In this document: piece by piece, positions 20,041-27,784 of the stretch
How the letters are laid out: each line of letters opens with the position of its first letter
How positions within the stretch are numbered: position 1 is the first letter of the stretch
Assembly: GCF_018129385.1 (NCBI RefSeq)
Contig: NZ_JAFCLN010000013.1
Span: forward strand, 119,514 to 183,513
Direction: 5' to 3'
DNA length: 64,000 bases
DNA from: Bradyrhizobium lablabi
GTDB taxonomy: Bacteria; Pseudomonadota; Alphaproteobacteria; Rhizobiales; Xanthobacteraceae
Notes under the pieces: generated by a model
Database searches by the model: none
What the model was told of the DNA's origin: nothing
What the model saw: only the letters and a program-made list of their open reading frames with translations
Position numbers and translations under genes: made by a program

Positions 20041-20173
20041 CGTCGTCGTCCCGGCGAACGCCGGGACCCATACCGCGCAATCTTTCGATCGTGGGCGGTG
20101 GGAATACCGAACAACGAATCTTCGCCAAATTGCTCCCTGGGGTTATGGGCCCCGGCGTTCGCCGGGACGACGG
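20041..20173. repeat. palindromic repeat inside the cyanate operon
   Basis: Left arm GTCGTCCCGGCGAACGCCGG plus GACCCAT, right arm ATGGGCCC plus CGGCGTTCGCCGGGACGAC. It lies between cynA and cynB and could set different mRNA levels for the two (inference). Confidence 0.85.
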
Positions 20174-20191
20174 GCTGAGGGAACGGGCGCG

Positions 20192-21031
20192 ATGACCTTC
20201 TCTCTTCGCTTCCGCGCGGCCATCGTCTCGATCGTGCTGTTCGCCGCCTTCCTCGGCATCTGGCACATCGCAACGCGCAGCACGTCCGCCGTCGGCAATA
20301 TGAGCCCGGAATATGCCAAGCTGATGGGCATCACCGCCACGCAAGGCAAGTCGGCGATGCCCGGCCCGCTCGATGTCGGCGCCAAACTGTGGGAGCACGT
20401 CAAGCGTCCCTTCTACGACAACGGGCCGAACGACAAGGGGCTCGGCATCCAGCTCGGCTATTCCATCGCCCGCGTCGGCCTCGGCTATCTCCTCGCCGTG
20501 CTGGTTGCAATCCCACTCGGCTTTCTGATCGGGATGTCGCCGCTGATCAGCAAGGCGCTCGATCCCTTCATCCAGGTGCTTAAACCGATCTCGCCACTGG
20601 CCTGGATGCCGCTCGCGCTCTACACCATCAAGGATTCCTCGATCTCGGCGATCTTCGTCATCTTCATCTGCTCGGTGTGGCCGATGCTGCTCAACACTGC
20701 GTTCGGCGTCGCCAGCGTGCGCAAGGAGTGGATCAACGTCGCGCGCACGCTGGAGGTTGGCACCATCCGGCGTGCTTTCACCGTGATCCTCCCCGCGGCG
20801 GCGCCGACCATCCTCACCGGCATGCGCATCTCCATCGGCATCGCCTGGCTGGTGATCGTCGCCGCCGAAATGCTGGTTGGCGGCACCGGCATCGGCTATT
20901 TCGTCTGGAACGAGTGGAACAATCTCTCGATCACCAACGTCATCATCGCCATTTTGCTGATCGGCATCGTCGGCATGCTGCTCGACCAGGTCCTCGCGCG
21001 TTGCGCACGTATGGTCACGTTTCCGGAGTAG
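20192..21031 (+). CDS. cynB: ABC transporter permease, NrtB/CmpB type
   Basis: 279 residues with about six membrane segments, first at residues 9-27 (AAIVSIVLFAAFLGIWHIAT). The EAA loop for contact with the ATPase is ARTLEVGTIRRAFTVILPAA near 180-200. Typical of the nitrate/bicarbonate/cyanate/taurine permease family. It overlaps neither neighbour: 6 nt separate it from the ATPase start. Substrate inferred from cyanase downstream. Confidence 0.93.
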   Translation: MTFSLRFRAAIVSIVLFAAFLGIWHIATRSTSAVGNMSPEYAKLMGITATQGKSAMPGPLDVGAKLWEHVKRPFYDNGPNDKGLGIQLGYSIARVGLGYLLAVLVAIPLGFLIGMSPLISKALDPFIQVLKPISPLAWMPLALYTIKDSSISAIFVIFICSVWPMLLNTAFGVASVRKEWINVARTLEVGTIRRAFTVILPAAAPTILTGMRISIGIAWLVIVAAEMLVGGTGIGYFVWNEWNNLSITNVIIAILLIGIVGMLLDQVLARCARMVTFPE

Positions 21032-21037
21032 AGCGGT

Positions 21038-21958
21038 GTGACCGAAAAATTCATCTCCATCGAAGGCATCGCCAAGCGCTATCCGGCGCCGGGCGGCACC
21101 ACCACGGTGTTCGAAAACCTCTGGCTGTCGATGTCGCGCGGCGAGTTCGGCTGCGTGATCGGCCATTCCGGCTGCGGCAAGACCACGGTGCTGAATATTC
21201 TCGCGGGCCTCGATGAGCCGAGCGACGGCGCGGTGATCGTCGACGGCCAGGCGATCGAGGGCACGAGTCTGGACCGCGCCGTGATTTTTCAGAGCCACGC
21301 GCTACTGCCGTGGCGCACCGTCCTCGGCAACGTCGCCTATGCCGTCACCTCGAAATGGCGCAACTGGGATCGCGCCAAGGTCAAGGCGCACGCGCAAAAG
21401 TTTATCGATCTCGTGGGCCTGACCGGCTCCGAGCACAAGCGGCCGTCGGAACTGTCCGGCGGCATGAAGCAGCGGGTCGGCATCGCCCGCGCGCTGTCGA
21501 TCACGCCAAAAATCATGCTGATGGACGAGCCGTTCTCGGCGCTGGATGCACTCACGCGCGGCACCTTACAGGACGAGGTGCGCCGCATTTGCCTCGAGAC
21601 CGGCCAGACCGCGTTCATGATCACCCATGACGTGGACGAAGCGATTTATCTCGCCGACAAGATTTTCCTGATGACCAACGGCCCGGGCGCGGTGCTCGCC
21701 GAGATCGTCGAAAATCCGCTGCCCAAGGATCGCGGCCGCATCGATCTGCACCGCCATCCCTATTACTATGCGCTGCGCAACCACATCGTCGATTTCCTGG
21801 TAACGCGCAGCAAGACCTTTACATCGGGGAATCCTGGTCACGATCCGCGCGATGTACCGGTGGTGCGGCCGGGGAAGCCCGAACTGGTGATTGCGTCGGT
21901 GTCCGAAAGTTCACAACAGGCGTCATGGCCGGGCTTGTCCCGGCCATCCACGTCTTAA
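21038..21958 (+). CDS. cynD: ABC transporter ATPase, NrtD/SsuB type
   Basis: 306 residues from a GTG start 6 nt after the permease. Walker A GHSGCGKTTV near 46-55, signature LSGGMKQRVGIARAL near 140-155, Walker B ILMDEPFSALDA and the switch H in MITHDVDEA are all intact. Energises the inner-membrane transporter made with the upstream permease. The last 12 or so residues (SWPGLSRPSTS) and the TAA stop are read from the palindromic repeat at 21921-22002, so the native C-terminus was probably different. Confidence 0.93.
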   Translation: MTEKFISIEGIAKRYPAPGGTTTVFENLWLSMSRGEFGCVIGHSGCGKTTVLNILAGLDEPSDGAVIVDGQAIEGTSLDRAVIFQSHALLPWRTVLGNVAYAVTSKWRNWDRAKVKAHAQKFIDLVGLTGSEHKRPSELSGGMKQRVGIARALSITPKIMLMDEPFSALDALTRGTLQDEVRRICLETGQTAFMITHDVDEAIYLADKIFLMTNGPGAVLAEIVENPLPKDRGRIDLHRHPYYYALRNHIVDFLVTRSKTFTSGNPGHDPRDVPVVRPGKPELVIASVSESSQQASWPGLSRPSTS

Positions 21959-22002
21959 CGCAATCCAAGACGTGGATGCCCGGCACAAGGCCGGGCATGA
22001 CG
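21921..22002. repeat. palindromic repeat overlapping the 3' end of cynD
   Basis: CGTCATGGCCGGG and CCATCCACGTCTT on the left are mirrored by AAGACGTGGATG and CCGGGCATGACG on the right. The left arm is translated as the C-terminus of the ATPase; the centre gives its stop codon. A partial relative is at 59139-59175. Confidence 0.88.
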
Positions 22003-22020
22003 AATAGAGGGAGACTGCAA

Positions 22021-22509
22021 ATGAAAAGATCCGATCTCACGGAAAAGCTGCTCGACATCAAGCGCGAGAAGGGCTGGAGCTGGAAGTACATCTGCGAAAA
22101 AATCGGCGGTTATTCCGAGGTGCTGATCGTCGGCGCGATCATGGGTCAGATGAAACTGACGAAGCCGCAGGCCGCCAATGCCGGTGAATTGTTCGGGCTG
22201 TCGAAATCGGAAATCGCGATGCTCAACGAGATTCCGATGCGCGGCACCGGCACGCCGATGCCGCCGACCGATCCGCTGATCTACCGCTTTTATGAAATGG
22301 TGATGGTGAATGGCCCCGCCTGGAAGGCGCTGATCGAGGAAGAGTTTGGCGACGGCATCATGTCGGCGATCGACTTCGATTTTGTGATGGAGCGCCTGCC
22401 CAACCCGAAGGGCGACCGCGTCAAGATCACCATGTCCGGGAAATTCCTGCCGTACAAATATTACGGCGCCAGCGGCAACGTGCCGGAATATGGCTTCAAG
22501 GAGGAGTGA
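22021..22509 (+). CDS. cynS: cyanate hydratase (cyanase)
   Basis: Decomposes cyanate with bicarbonate to ammonia and CO2. 162 residues from the ATG at 22021 with AGGGAG upstream. The catalytic triad is present: R89 and E92 in YRFYEM and S115 in GDGIMSAIDF, matching R96/E99/S122 of the E. coli enzyme with a constant offset. N-terminal helix-turn-helix-like domain and C-terminal dimer domain are both complete. Last gene of the transporter cluster, giving nitrogen from cyanate or protecting against it. Confidence 0.97.
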   Translation: MKRSDLTEKLLDIKREKGWSWKYICEKIGGYSEVLIVGAIMGQMKLTKPQAANAGELFGLSKSEIAMLNEIPMRGTGTPMPPTDPLIYRFYEMVMVNGPAWKALIEEEFGDGIMSAIDFDFVMERLPNPKGDRVKITMSGKFLPYKYYGASGNVPEYGFKEE

Positions 22510-22519
22510 TCTCTCCACC

Positions 22520-22605
22520 CGTCATTGCGAGCGAAGCGAAGCAATCCAGCTTGGCCACAAGCAAGGAAGCTGGATTGCTTCGTCGCTTCGCTCCTCGCAA
22601 TGATG
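22520..22605. repeat. palindromic repeat after cynS
   Basis: CGTCATTGCGAGCGAAGCGA / AAGCAATCCAGCTT on the left, mirrored by AAGCTGGATTGCTT and CTCGCAATGATGG on the right. Relative of 36975-37096. Likely a REP/RAG-type dispersed element. Confidence 0.85.
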
Positions 22606-22620
22606 GAGGTTGCTTTTGAC

Positions 22621-22722
22621 CTCATGGTGAGGAGGCGCGTCAGCGCCGTCTCGAACCATGAAAGCCCCCGCTGCGGCCATCCTTCGAGACGCGGCGCTGG
22701 CGCCGCTCCTCAGGATGAGGGC
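22621..22722. repeat. palindromic repeat overlapping the 3' end of the PEP-mutase-family gene
   Basis: TGAGGAGGCGC..TCTCGAA on the left pairs with TTCGAGACGCGGCGC and GCGCCGCTCCTCA on the right. Its right end encodes the last residues (PSS) and stop of the minus-strand gene that ends at 22710. Confidence 0.8.
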
Positions 22723-23540
22723 TGCACCTTCGCAAACGCCTCCCTGACTTCCTTCACCGGCGCCATCTCGCGGATATAGGTGAAGGCGCCCTTGTCCTTC
22801 ATCTCATTTGCGCACCTCAGAAACGCCGCCAGCGCCACGCGCGCCATCGCACCGCCGACGCTGATGCGCTTGACGCCGGCGGCCGATAGCTGATCGATCG
22901 TCAGCGTCGGATCGGCAAAACCCATCACGTGGTTGAACGGCTTCCTGAGCGAGTCGCAGACGGTCTTGATGGTCGCAAGATCGTAGAGGCCCGGCGAATA
23001 CAAGACGTCAGCGCCGGCGGCCTCGAATGCCTGAAGCCGCTTGATCGTGTCGTCGATATCCTTGCGGCCGTGCAGCAGGTTCTCTGCCCGCGCCGTCAGC
23101 ATGAACGGGAAGGGCAGCGCGCGTGCGGCTTCGACCGCCGCATGCACGCGCTCGACTGCAAGCGCAAAATCGTAGATCGGATTTTTGGGATCGCCGGTGA
23201 AATCCTCGATCGATCCGCCGACGCAACCCGCCTCGGCGGCAAGCCGGATCGCCTTGGCGGCCTGCTTCGGGTCATGCGCCCCGCAATTTTCCAGGTCTGC
23301 GTTGACGGGCAGGTCGGTGGCCGCGGTGATCACCCGGCAGTTCGCGATGATCTCGTCCAGACTCACCGTCGCGCGGCCCAGCATGTTGGCAACCCCGAGG
23401 CTGGTCGTCGCCAGCGCCTCAAAGCCCATCGCCGCGAGCAGCTTTGCGGTGCCGGCCTCCCAGGGGTTGGGAATGATGAAGGCGCCGGGACGCTCATGCA
23501 GTTCACGAAACGCTTTTGCCTTGTCCATCTGGCTGCGCAT
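22710..23540 (-). CDS. isocitrate lyase/PEP mutase family protein
   Basis: 276 residues from the ATG at 23540, which has AGGAG 6 nt upstream. TIM-barrel enzymes of this family cleave or form C-C or C-P bonds in 2-oxo acids such as oxaloacetate or methylisocitrate. Seen here: FIIPNPWEAGTAKLLAAMGF, ATTSLGVANMLG, DLPVNADLENC and VGGSIEDFTGD (metal-binding acidic residues), TARAENLLHG. The exact substrate is not clear; oxaloacetate decarboxylase-like is most likely. Divergent from the LysR gene (110-bp spacer), which probably regulates it. C-terminus ends within a repeat. Confidence 0.87.
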   Translation of the reverse strand: MRSQMDKAKAFRELHERPGAFIIPNPWEAGTAKLLAAMGFEALATTSLGVANMLGRATVSLDEIIANCRVITAATDLPVNADLENCGAHDPKQAAKAIRLAAEAGCVGGSIEDFTGDPKNPIYDFALAVERVHAAVEAARALPFPFMLTARAENLLHGRKDIDDTIKRLQAFEAAGADVLYSPGLYDLATIKTVCDSLRKPFNHVMGFADPTLTIDQLSAAGVKRISVGGAMARVALAAFLRCANEMKDKGAFTYIREMAPVKEVREAFAKVQPSS

Positions 23541-23650
23541 GCCGGCTCCTGTTCGCAAGTGTCGCTGTCGCGCCGAACCTAGTGCGCTTTCCGATATCCA
23601 CCAAATTTGTTATTTCTCTTCATTCCATCAGTTTTTTGCATGAGGAGAGC

Positions 23651-24568
23651 ATGGACAGCGACGCCCTCAACACCTTCCTGATGGTGCATCACCGCGGCGG
23701 CATCTCGAATGCCGCAAAAGCCCTGCATCGGACGCAGCCGGCGATCTCGCGCCGCATTGCGCTGCTGGAGCAGGAGCTCGGCATGCCGCTGTTCGAGCGG
23801 GTCGCCGGCCAGATGGTGCTGAGCGATGCCGGCCGGGTGATGGTGCCCTATGCCGAGCGCGCGGTGGCGGCGGCGCAGGATGCGGAGAATGCGGTGAGGG
23901 CACTGGCGCGGCCGGACTCGGGACCGGTGGCGCTCGCCGTGGTCGGCACGCTCGCGAGCCACAAGCTGGCGCGCATCATCAAGCGTTTCACGAAAGAGCA
24001 TCCGAATGTCGATCTATCGCTGCGCACGGCCACCAGCGCCGAGGTCAGCGAACTGATCCGGCGCGGCGAAGCGACGATCGGGCTGCGCTTTCACCGCGAT
24101 CCGTCTCCCGATCTCGATTGCGAAGTGCTGACCTCCGAGCGGCTTCAGGTCGTATGCGCCCCGGATCACCCGCGCGCCGGCCGGCGCGTGAAGAGGCTGG
24201 CCGATCTGCGCGGCGAACGCTGGGTCGCGTTTCCGCTGCTGCCGGAACGGCCCGAGATCATGGCGGCGCATGTGTTCGCGCTGTTCCAGGCGCACGGGCT
24301 GGGTGACATCGCCTGGACCCCGGTCGACAGCCTCACCGCGCAAAAGCGCCTGGTCGAGGCCGGCCTCGGCATTGCGCTGCTCTCACAGAGCAACGCCGCC
24401 GACGAATTGCAATCGTCGGCGCTGAAAACCATCGCGGTGGGTGATCTGGATGCGAGCCAGGACGTCGTCGCGGTCACGCGACGCGGCGGTTTTTTAAGCG
24501 CAGCGTCGCGGCGTTTGCTGGATGTGTTTCGTGCGCGCCTCGGCGGTTCTCGTCGTCGCCCGGCTTGA
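23651..24568 (+). CDS. LysR family transcriptional regulator
   Basis: 305 residues from the ATG at 23651 with GAGGAG upstream. Winged helix at about 4-63: ALNTFLMVHHRGGISNAAKA then TQPAISRRIALLEQELG. The C-terminal periplasmic-binding-like domain would bind a small effector. Divergent from the PEP-mutase-family gene, the standard arrangement for regulator and target. The last residues (SRRRPA) and the TGA stop come from the repeat at 24552-24652. Confidence 0.94.
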   Translation: MDSDALNTFLMVHHRGGISNAAKALHRTQPAISRRIALLEQELGMPLFERVAGQMVLSDAGRVMVPYAERAVAAAQDAENAVRALARPDSGPVALAVVGTLASHKLARIIKRFTKEHPNVDLSLRTATSAEVSELIRRGEATIGLRFHRDPSPDLDCEVLTSERLQVVCAPDHPRAGRRVKRLADLRGERWVAFPLLPERPEIMAAHVFALFQAHGLGDIAWTPVDSLTAQKRLVEAGLGIALLSQSNAADELQSSALKTIAVGDLDASQDVVAVTRRGGFLSAASRRLLDVFRARLGGSRRRPA

Positions 24569-24652
24569 CCGGGCGATCCAGTATTCCAGAGACGCCAACG
24601 ATTGAGCCGAGAGGCCGCGGCGTACTGGATACCCGCATGCGCGGGTATGACG
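24552..24652. repeat. palindromic repeat at the LysR 3' end
   Basis: CGTCGTCGCCCGGCTTGACC / GATCCAGTATTCC on the left and TACTGGATACCCGC / GCGGGTATGACG on the right. TTGACC supplies the LysR stop codon. Confidence 0.8.
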
Positions 24653-24691
24653 GGTGAGGGTGGGGCTGCGTCCGTGCCAGTTGCGGAGCGC

Positions 24692-25015
24692 CTACGACCC
24701 CGCCTTCACCTGCGCGACCGCGGCCGCCATCAGCTCGTCCATCTTGGCGCGAATTTGCGGCTCGCCGATCGCGACGCCCTTGGCCTTGAAGTCGCCGGCC
24801 ACCTTGCGCAGCACATCGGTGTCGCCGGCTTCCTCGAAATCGGCCGCGACCACTTCCTTGGCGTAGGCGGTGGCGGCATCGCCGGTGATGCCGAGCTGCT
24901 CGGCGGCCCACAGCCCCAGCAGGCGGTTGCGGCGGGCTTCGGCCTTGAACTTCTGTTCCTCGTCGAGGGCGAACTTCTTCTCAAAGCCTTCTTCGCGCTT
25001 GTCGAAAGTGGTCAT
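24692..25015 (-). CDS. DUF1476 protein, ATPase inhibitor subunit zeta
   Basis: 107 residues from the ATG at 25015 (MTTFDKREEGFEKKFALDEE). This all-helical family is the zeta subunit that blocks rotation of the F1Fo-ATPase in alphaproteobacteria (known in Paracoccus) through its N-terminal region. The family signature FDKREEGFEKKFALDEE and RRNRLLGLWAAEQLG are intact. Convergent with LysR and divergent from purC, a position commonly seen next to purC in Rhizobiales. Confidence 0.93.
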   Translation of the reverse strand: MTTFDKREEGFEKKFALDEEQKFKAEARRNRLLGLWAAEQLGITGDAATAYAKEVVAADFEEAGDTDVLRKVAGDFKAKGVAIGEPQIRAKMDELMAAAVAQVKAGS

Positions 25016-25364
25016 GTCCTGGGGTTCCAATCCTGCCAAATCGGTAAAGGCGGCGCTCGTTGCGGCAGCCCGGTCGCGCGCCTACATAAAGGGCCGATTC
25101 CGTCCAAACAACGGGCCTTTAAGCCGCAGCTAAATAGGCGGAATCGGGCCTTGAATCCAGCCCGGTATAACTGGGCCCAAACGGGCTGGATCGATTGTGC
25201 TTGGCGGGCCAATCGGATAGGTTGCCAACAGGCTTGGTTCTTGTTCTGTTTCGGGTCGATCGGTTCAAGTTCCTGGCCTTCACGGCAGCTCCGTCGTGGG
25301 TCGCATTCCCTTGTCATCCGGAGCACACCAATTCATGGATTTCAACAAAACACGGTACATCCCA
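25016..25364. other. purC leader with two back-to-back hairpins
   Basis: The 349-bp divergent spacer holds two inverted repeats: 25089-25102 with 25139-25152 (14-bp arms, one mismatch, 36-nt loop) and 25155-25164 with 25182-25191 (perfect 10 bp, 17-nt loop). They are 2 bp apart. No T run follows. They could be a structured purC leader or a palindromic repeat. I do not recognise a known riboswitch core. Confidence 0.6.
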
Positions 25365-26132
25365 ATGAGCCGTCGACGCCGCATTTATGAAGGCAAGGCA
25401 AAGGTGCTTTATGAAGGCCCCGAGCCGGGAACCCTGATCCAGCACTTCAAGGACGACGCGACCGCGTTCAATGCCAAGAAACACCAGGTGATCGAGGGCA
25501 AGGGCGTCCTCAACAACCGGATTTCGGAGTACCTGTTTGCGCACCTCAACGACATCGGGGTGCCGACCCACTTCATCCGCCGTCTCAACATGCGCGAACA
25601 ACTGATTCGCGAGGTGGAGATCGTGCCGCTGGAAGTGGTGGTGCGGAACGTCGCCGCCGGCTCGCTGTCGCAGCGCCTCGGCATCGAGGAGGGCACCCAG
25701 TTGCCGCGCTCGATCATCGAGTTCTATTACAAGAACGACCAGCTCAACGACCCCATGGTGTCGGAAGAGCACATCACCGCGTTCGGCTGGGCGACGCCCC
25801 AGGAGATCGACGACATCATGGCGCTCGCCATCCGCGTCAACGATTTCCTCACCGGCCTCTTCCTCGGCATCGGCATCCGCCTCGTCGACTTCAAGATGGA
25901 ATGCGGCCGCCTGTTTGAAAATGAAATGATGCGGATCATCGTCGCCGACGAGATCTCGCCCGATTCGTGCCGGCTGTGGGACGTCAAGTCGAACGAGAAG
26001 CTCGACAAGGACCGCTTCCGCCGCGACCTCGGCGGCCTGCTGGAGGCCTATACGGAAGTCGCCAAGCGGCTGGGCATCCTGATCGAGAACGACCGGCCGT
26101 CCGGCACCGGGCCCGTGCTGGTGAAGAGCTAG
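25365..26132 (+). CDS. purC: SAICAR synthetase
   Basis: Phosphoribosylaminoimidazole-succinocarboxamide synthase of de novo purine synthesis: CAIR plus aspartate plus ATP. 255 residues from the ATG at 25365 (MSRRRRIYEGKAK); in-frame ATGs at 25335 and 25296 exist but none has a strong ribosome site, and this start fits the family length. Family motifs: YEGKAKVLYEG, IPLEVVVRNVAAGSL (here VPLEVVVRN) and DEISPDSCRLWD. First gene of purC-purS-purQ. Its TAG stop is the start of a family A repeat. Confidence 0.96.
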   Translation: MSRRRRIYEGKAKVLYEGPEPGTLIQHFKDDATAFNAKKHQVIEGKGVLNNRISEYLFAHLNDIGVPTHFIRRLNMREQLIREVEIVPLEVVVRNVAAGSLSQRLGIEEGTQLPRSIIEFYYKNDQLNDPMVSEEHITAFGWATPQEIDDIMALAIRVNDFLTGLFLGIGIRLVDFKMECGRLFENEMMRIIVADEISPDSCRLWDVKSNEKLDKDRFRRDLGGLLEAYTEVAKRLGILIENDRPSGTGPVLVKS

Positions 26133-26203
26133 AGCATGATCCCGACCCGAAGGGCCGCGTTAGCGCAAAGTGGGAACCGGTTTTCGGAAAAGATCATGCT
26201 CAA
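26130..26203. repeat. palindromic repeat family A, half copy, in purC-purS spacer
   Basis: Starts TAGAGCATGATC and ends GATCATGCTCAAG, with the ACCGGTTTTCGG core. Only hairpin 1 of the family is present and its interior is longer. The leading TAG is the purC stop codon. Confidence 0.85.
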
Positions 26204-26221
26204 GTTAAAGAGGATTAAGAC

Positions 26222-26461
26222 GTGAAGGCACGCGTTACCGTAACGTTGAAGACCGGCATTCTCGATCCGCAGGGCAAGGCCATCGAAGGCGCGCTGAAAT
26301 CGCTCGGCGTCGACGGCGTCGCCAGCGTCCGCCAGGGCAAGGTGTTCGACATCGAACTGTCTGCGACCGACAAGGCCAAGGCGGAAGCGGCATTGAAAGA
26401 GGCCGCTGACAAGCTACTGGCGAATACCGTGATCGAGAATTACCGGGTCGAGCTGCTCTGA
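26222..26461 (+). CDS. purS: FGAM synthase subunit PurS
   Basis: Small subunit that bridges PurL and PurQ in the three-part FGAM synthase. 79 residues, normal for PurS, with the opening MKARVTVTLKTGILDPQG and the closing VIENYRVELL. Stop is one base before the purQ start, so translation is probably coupled. Confidence 0.97.
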   Translation: MKARVTVTLKTGILDPQGKAIEGALKSLGVDGVASVRQGKVFDIELSATDKAKAEAALKEAADKLLANTVIENYRVELL

Positions 26462-26462
26462 A

Positions 26463-27164
26463 ATGAAATCCGCCGTCCTCGTTTTCCCCGGAATCAATCG
26501 CGAGCGCGACATGGCACGGGCGCTGAAACTGGCGTCGGGGCAGGAGGCCGCGATGGTCTGGCACGCCGAGACCTCGCTGCCCAAAGGCACCGATCTCGTC
26601 GTGGTGCCCGGCGGTTTTTCCTATGGCGATTATCTCCGCTGCGGCGCGATTGCGGCGCGAGCGCCGGTCATGGACGCGGTGCGGAAGTTCGCCGCCGACG
26701 GCGGCCTCGTGCTCGGCGTCTGCAACGGCTTTCAGATCCTGTGCGAAGCCGGCCTGCTTCCGGGCGTCTTGATGCGCAATGCGCGGCTGAAATTCATCTG
26801 CAAGGACGTGCATCTGCGCGTGGAGCGCTCCGACACGCCGTTCACGCGCGGCTACAATGCCGGCCAGGTGATCCGCGTGCCGGTTGCCCATGGCGAGGGC
26901 AATTATGCGGCGGATGAAGAGACGATAAGACGGCTCGAAGGCGAGGGGCGGGTGCTCTATCGCTACTGCTCGGCGGACGGCGAGGTCGGCGATACACACA
27001 ACATCAACGGTGCTGCGGCGTCGATCGCCGGCATTGTCAGCGAGCGCGGCAATGTGCTCGGCATGATGCCGCATCCGGAAAACCACGTCGAAGACATCAT
27101 GGGCTGCACCGACGGCCGCGGGCTGTTTGCCGGGCTGGTGCAGCATCTGGAACGCGCCGCCTGA
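26463..27164 (+). CDS. purQ: FGAM synthase glutaminase subunit PurQ
   Basis: Class I glutamine amidotransferase that supplies ammonia to PurL. 233 residues. The nucleophile cysteine is in VLGVCNGFQIL, and the His/Glu pair is in MMPHPENH near the C-terminus. One base after purS. The catalytic subunit purL lies 5.4 kb downstream instead of next door. Confidence 0.97.
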   Translation: MKSAVLVFPGINRERDMARALKLASGQEAAMVWHAETSLPKGTDLVVVPGGFSYGDYLRCGAIAARAPVMDAVRKFAADGGLVLGVCNGFQILCEAGLLPGVLMRNARLKFICKDVHLRVERSDTPFTRGYNAGQVIRVPVAHGEGNYAADEETIRRLEGEGRVLYRYCSADGEVGDTHNINGAAASIAGIVSERGNVLGMMPHPENHVEDIMGCTDGRGLFAGLVQHLERAA

Positions 27165-27166
27165 GC

Positions 27167-27697
27167 ATGCGGCGGCGATCGCTTTTCCCGGCGCTGCTGC
27201 TCCTGCTGTCGGCGACGCCTGTTCTCGCCGATGCCGTCCCTGACGCGCTGAAAAACAGGACGGTTACGATCGGCTGGACGGCCAACAACACCCTGCGTGC
27301 GGAATCCGGCAACGTCATATCGCGCTCGGTTCAGGTCAGGCGGCAGATTTACATCAGCTCGGCGGGGCGAACGTTTGTGAGGTTCGAAGCGAATTCCGGA
27401 CCCATGTCGCGAACAAAAGAGTTCGGTCCAGGCGAAAGTGCCGGCGGCAGGGCTCGCGAACTGCGATTTTCAGGCGGCAAGCTTGTCGGTTCGACTGAAT
27501 TCGCAAGTGGTGCGGCGCAACTCGTCATTTCGTTCGATGCCGGCTATTCCGGTTGCAGCGTCGATGTGACCTTCGGGCGCTCCGGGGGCGCCCCGATACG
27601 GCGCAGAGGGCTGAATGGAGTCATGTATGAGTTGCTCAAGTCGGAGATTTCGGGCCGGACTTGCGGCATCCGGGACGGCAATGTTTTTGCCCGCTAG
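27167..27697 (+). CDS. secreted protein of unknown function (paralog 1)
   Basis: 176 residues. Signal peptide at about 1-22 (LFPALLLLLSATPVLADA). Mature part has beta-rich repeats: RTVTIGWTANNTLRAESG, RRQIYISSAGRTFVRFE, LRFSGGKLVGSTEFASGAAQ and a C-terminal Cys pair. It is clearly homologous to the next gene (27785), sharing the order KT/RT-V/I-TI, IYISS/IYVSS-GR, GN/GK-LVG and C..GNxFA. Starts 3 nt after the purQ stop, so it may be read from the pur transcript. I do not recognise the family. Confidence 0.75.
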   Translation: MRRRSLFPALLLLLSATPVLADAVPDALKNRTVTIGWTANNTLRAESGNVISRSVQVRRQIYISSAGRTFVRFEANSGPMSRTKEFGPGESAGGRARELRFSGGKLVGSTEFASGAAQLVISFDAGYSGCSVDVTFGRSGGAPIRRRGLNGVMYELLKSEISGRTCGIRDGNVFAR

Positions 27698-27784
27698 GAC
27701 GGCCCCGAATATGCCCCCCGCTTGAAAAATAGCCGTCGGCGCGGCTAGGCTCCTCCAGTTGTTCGGTCGGGGGAGGACGCCTCC

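Noticed and set aside
25016..25364. Known purine riboswitch upstream of purC
   Set aside because: The hairpins are present but the conserved purine-aptamer loop sequences are not.
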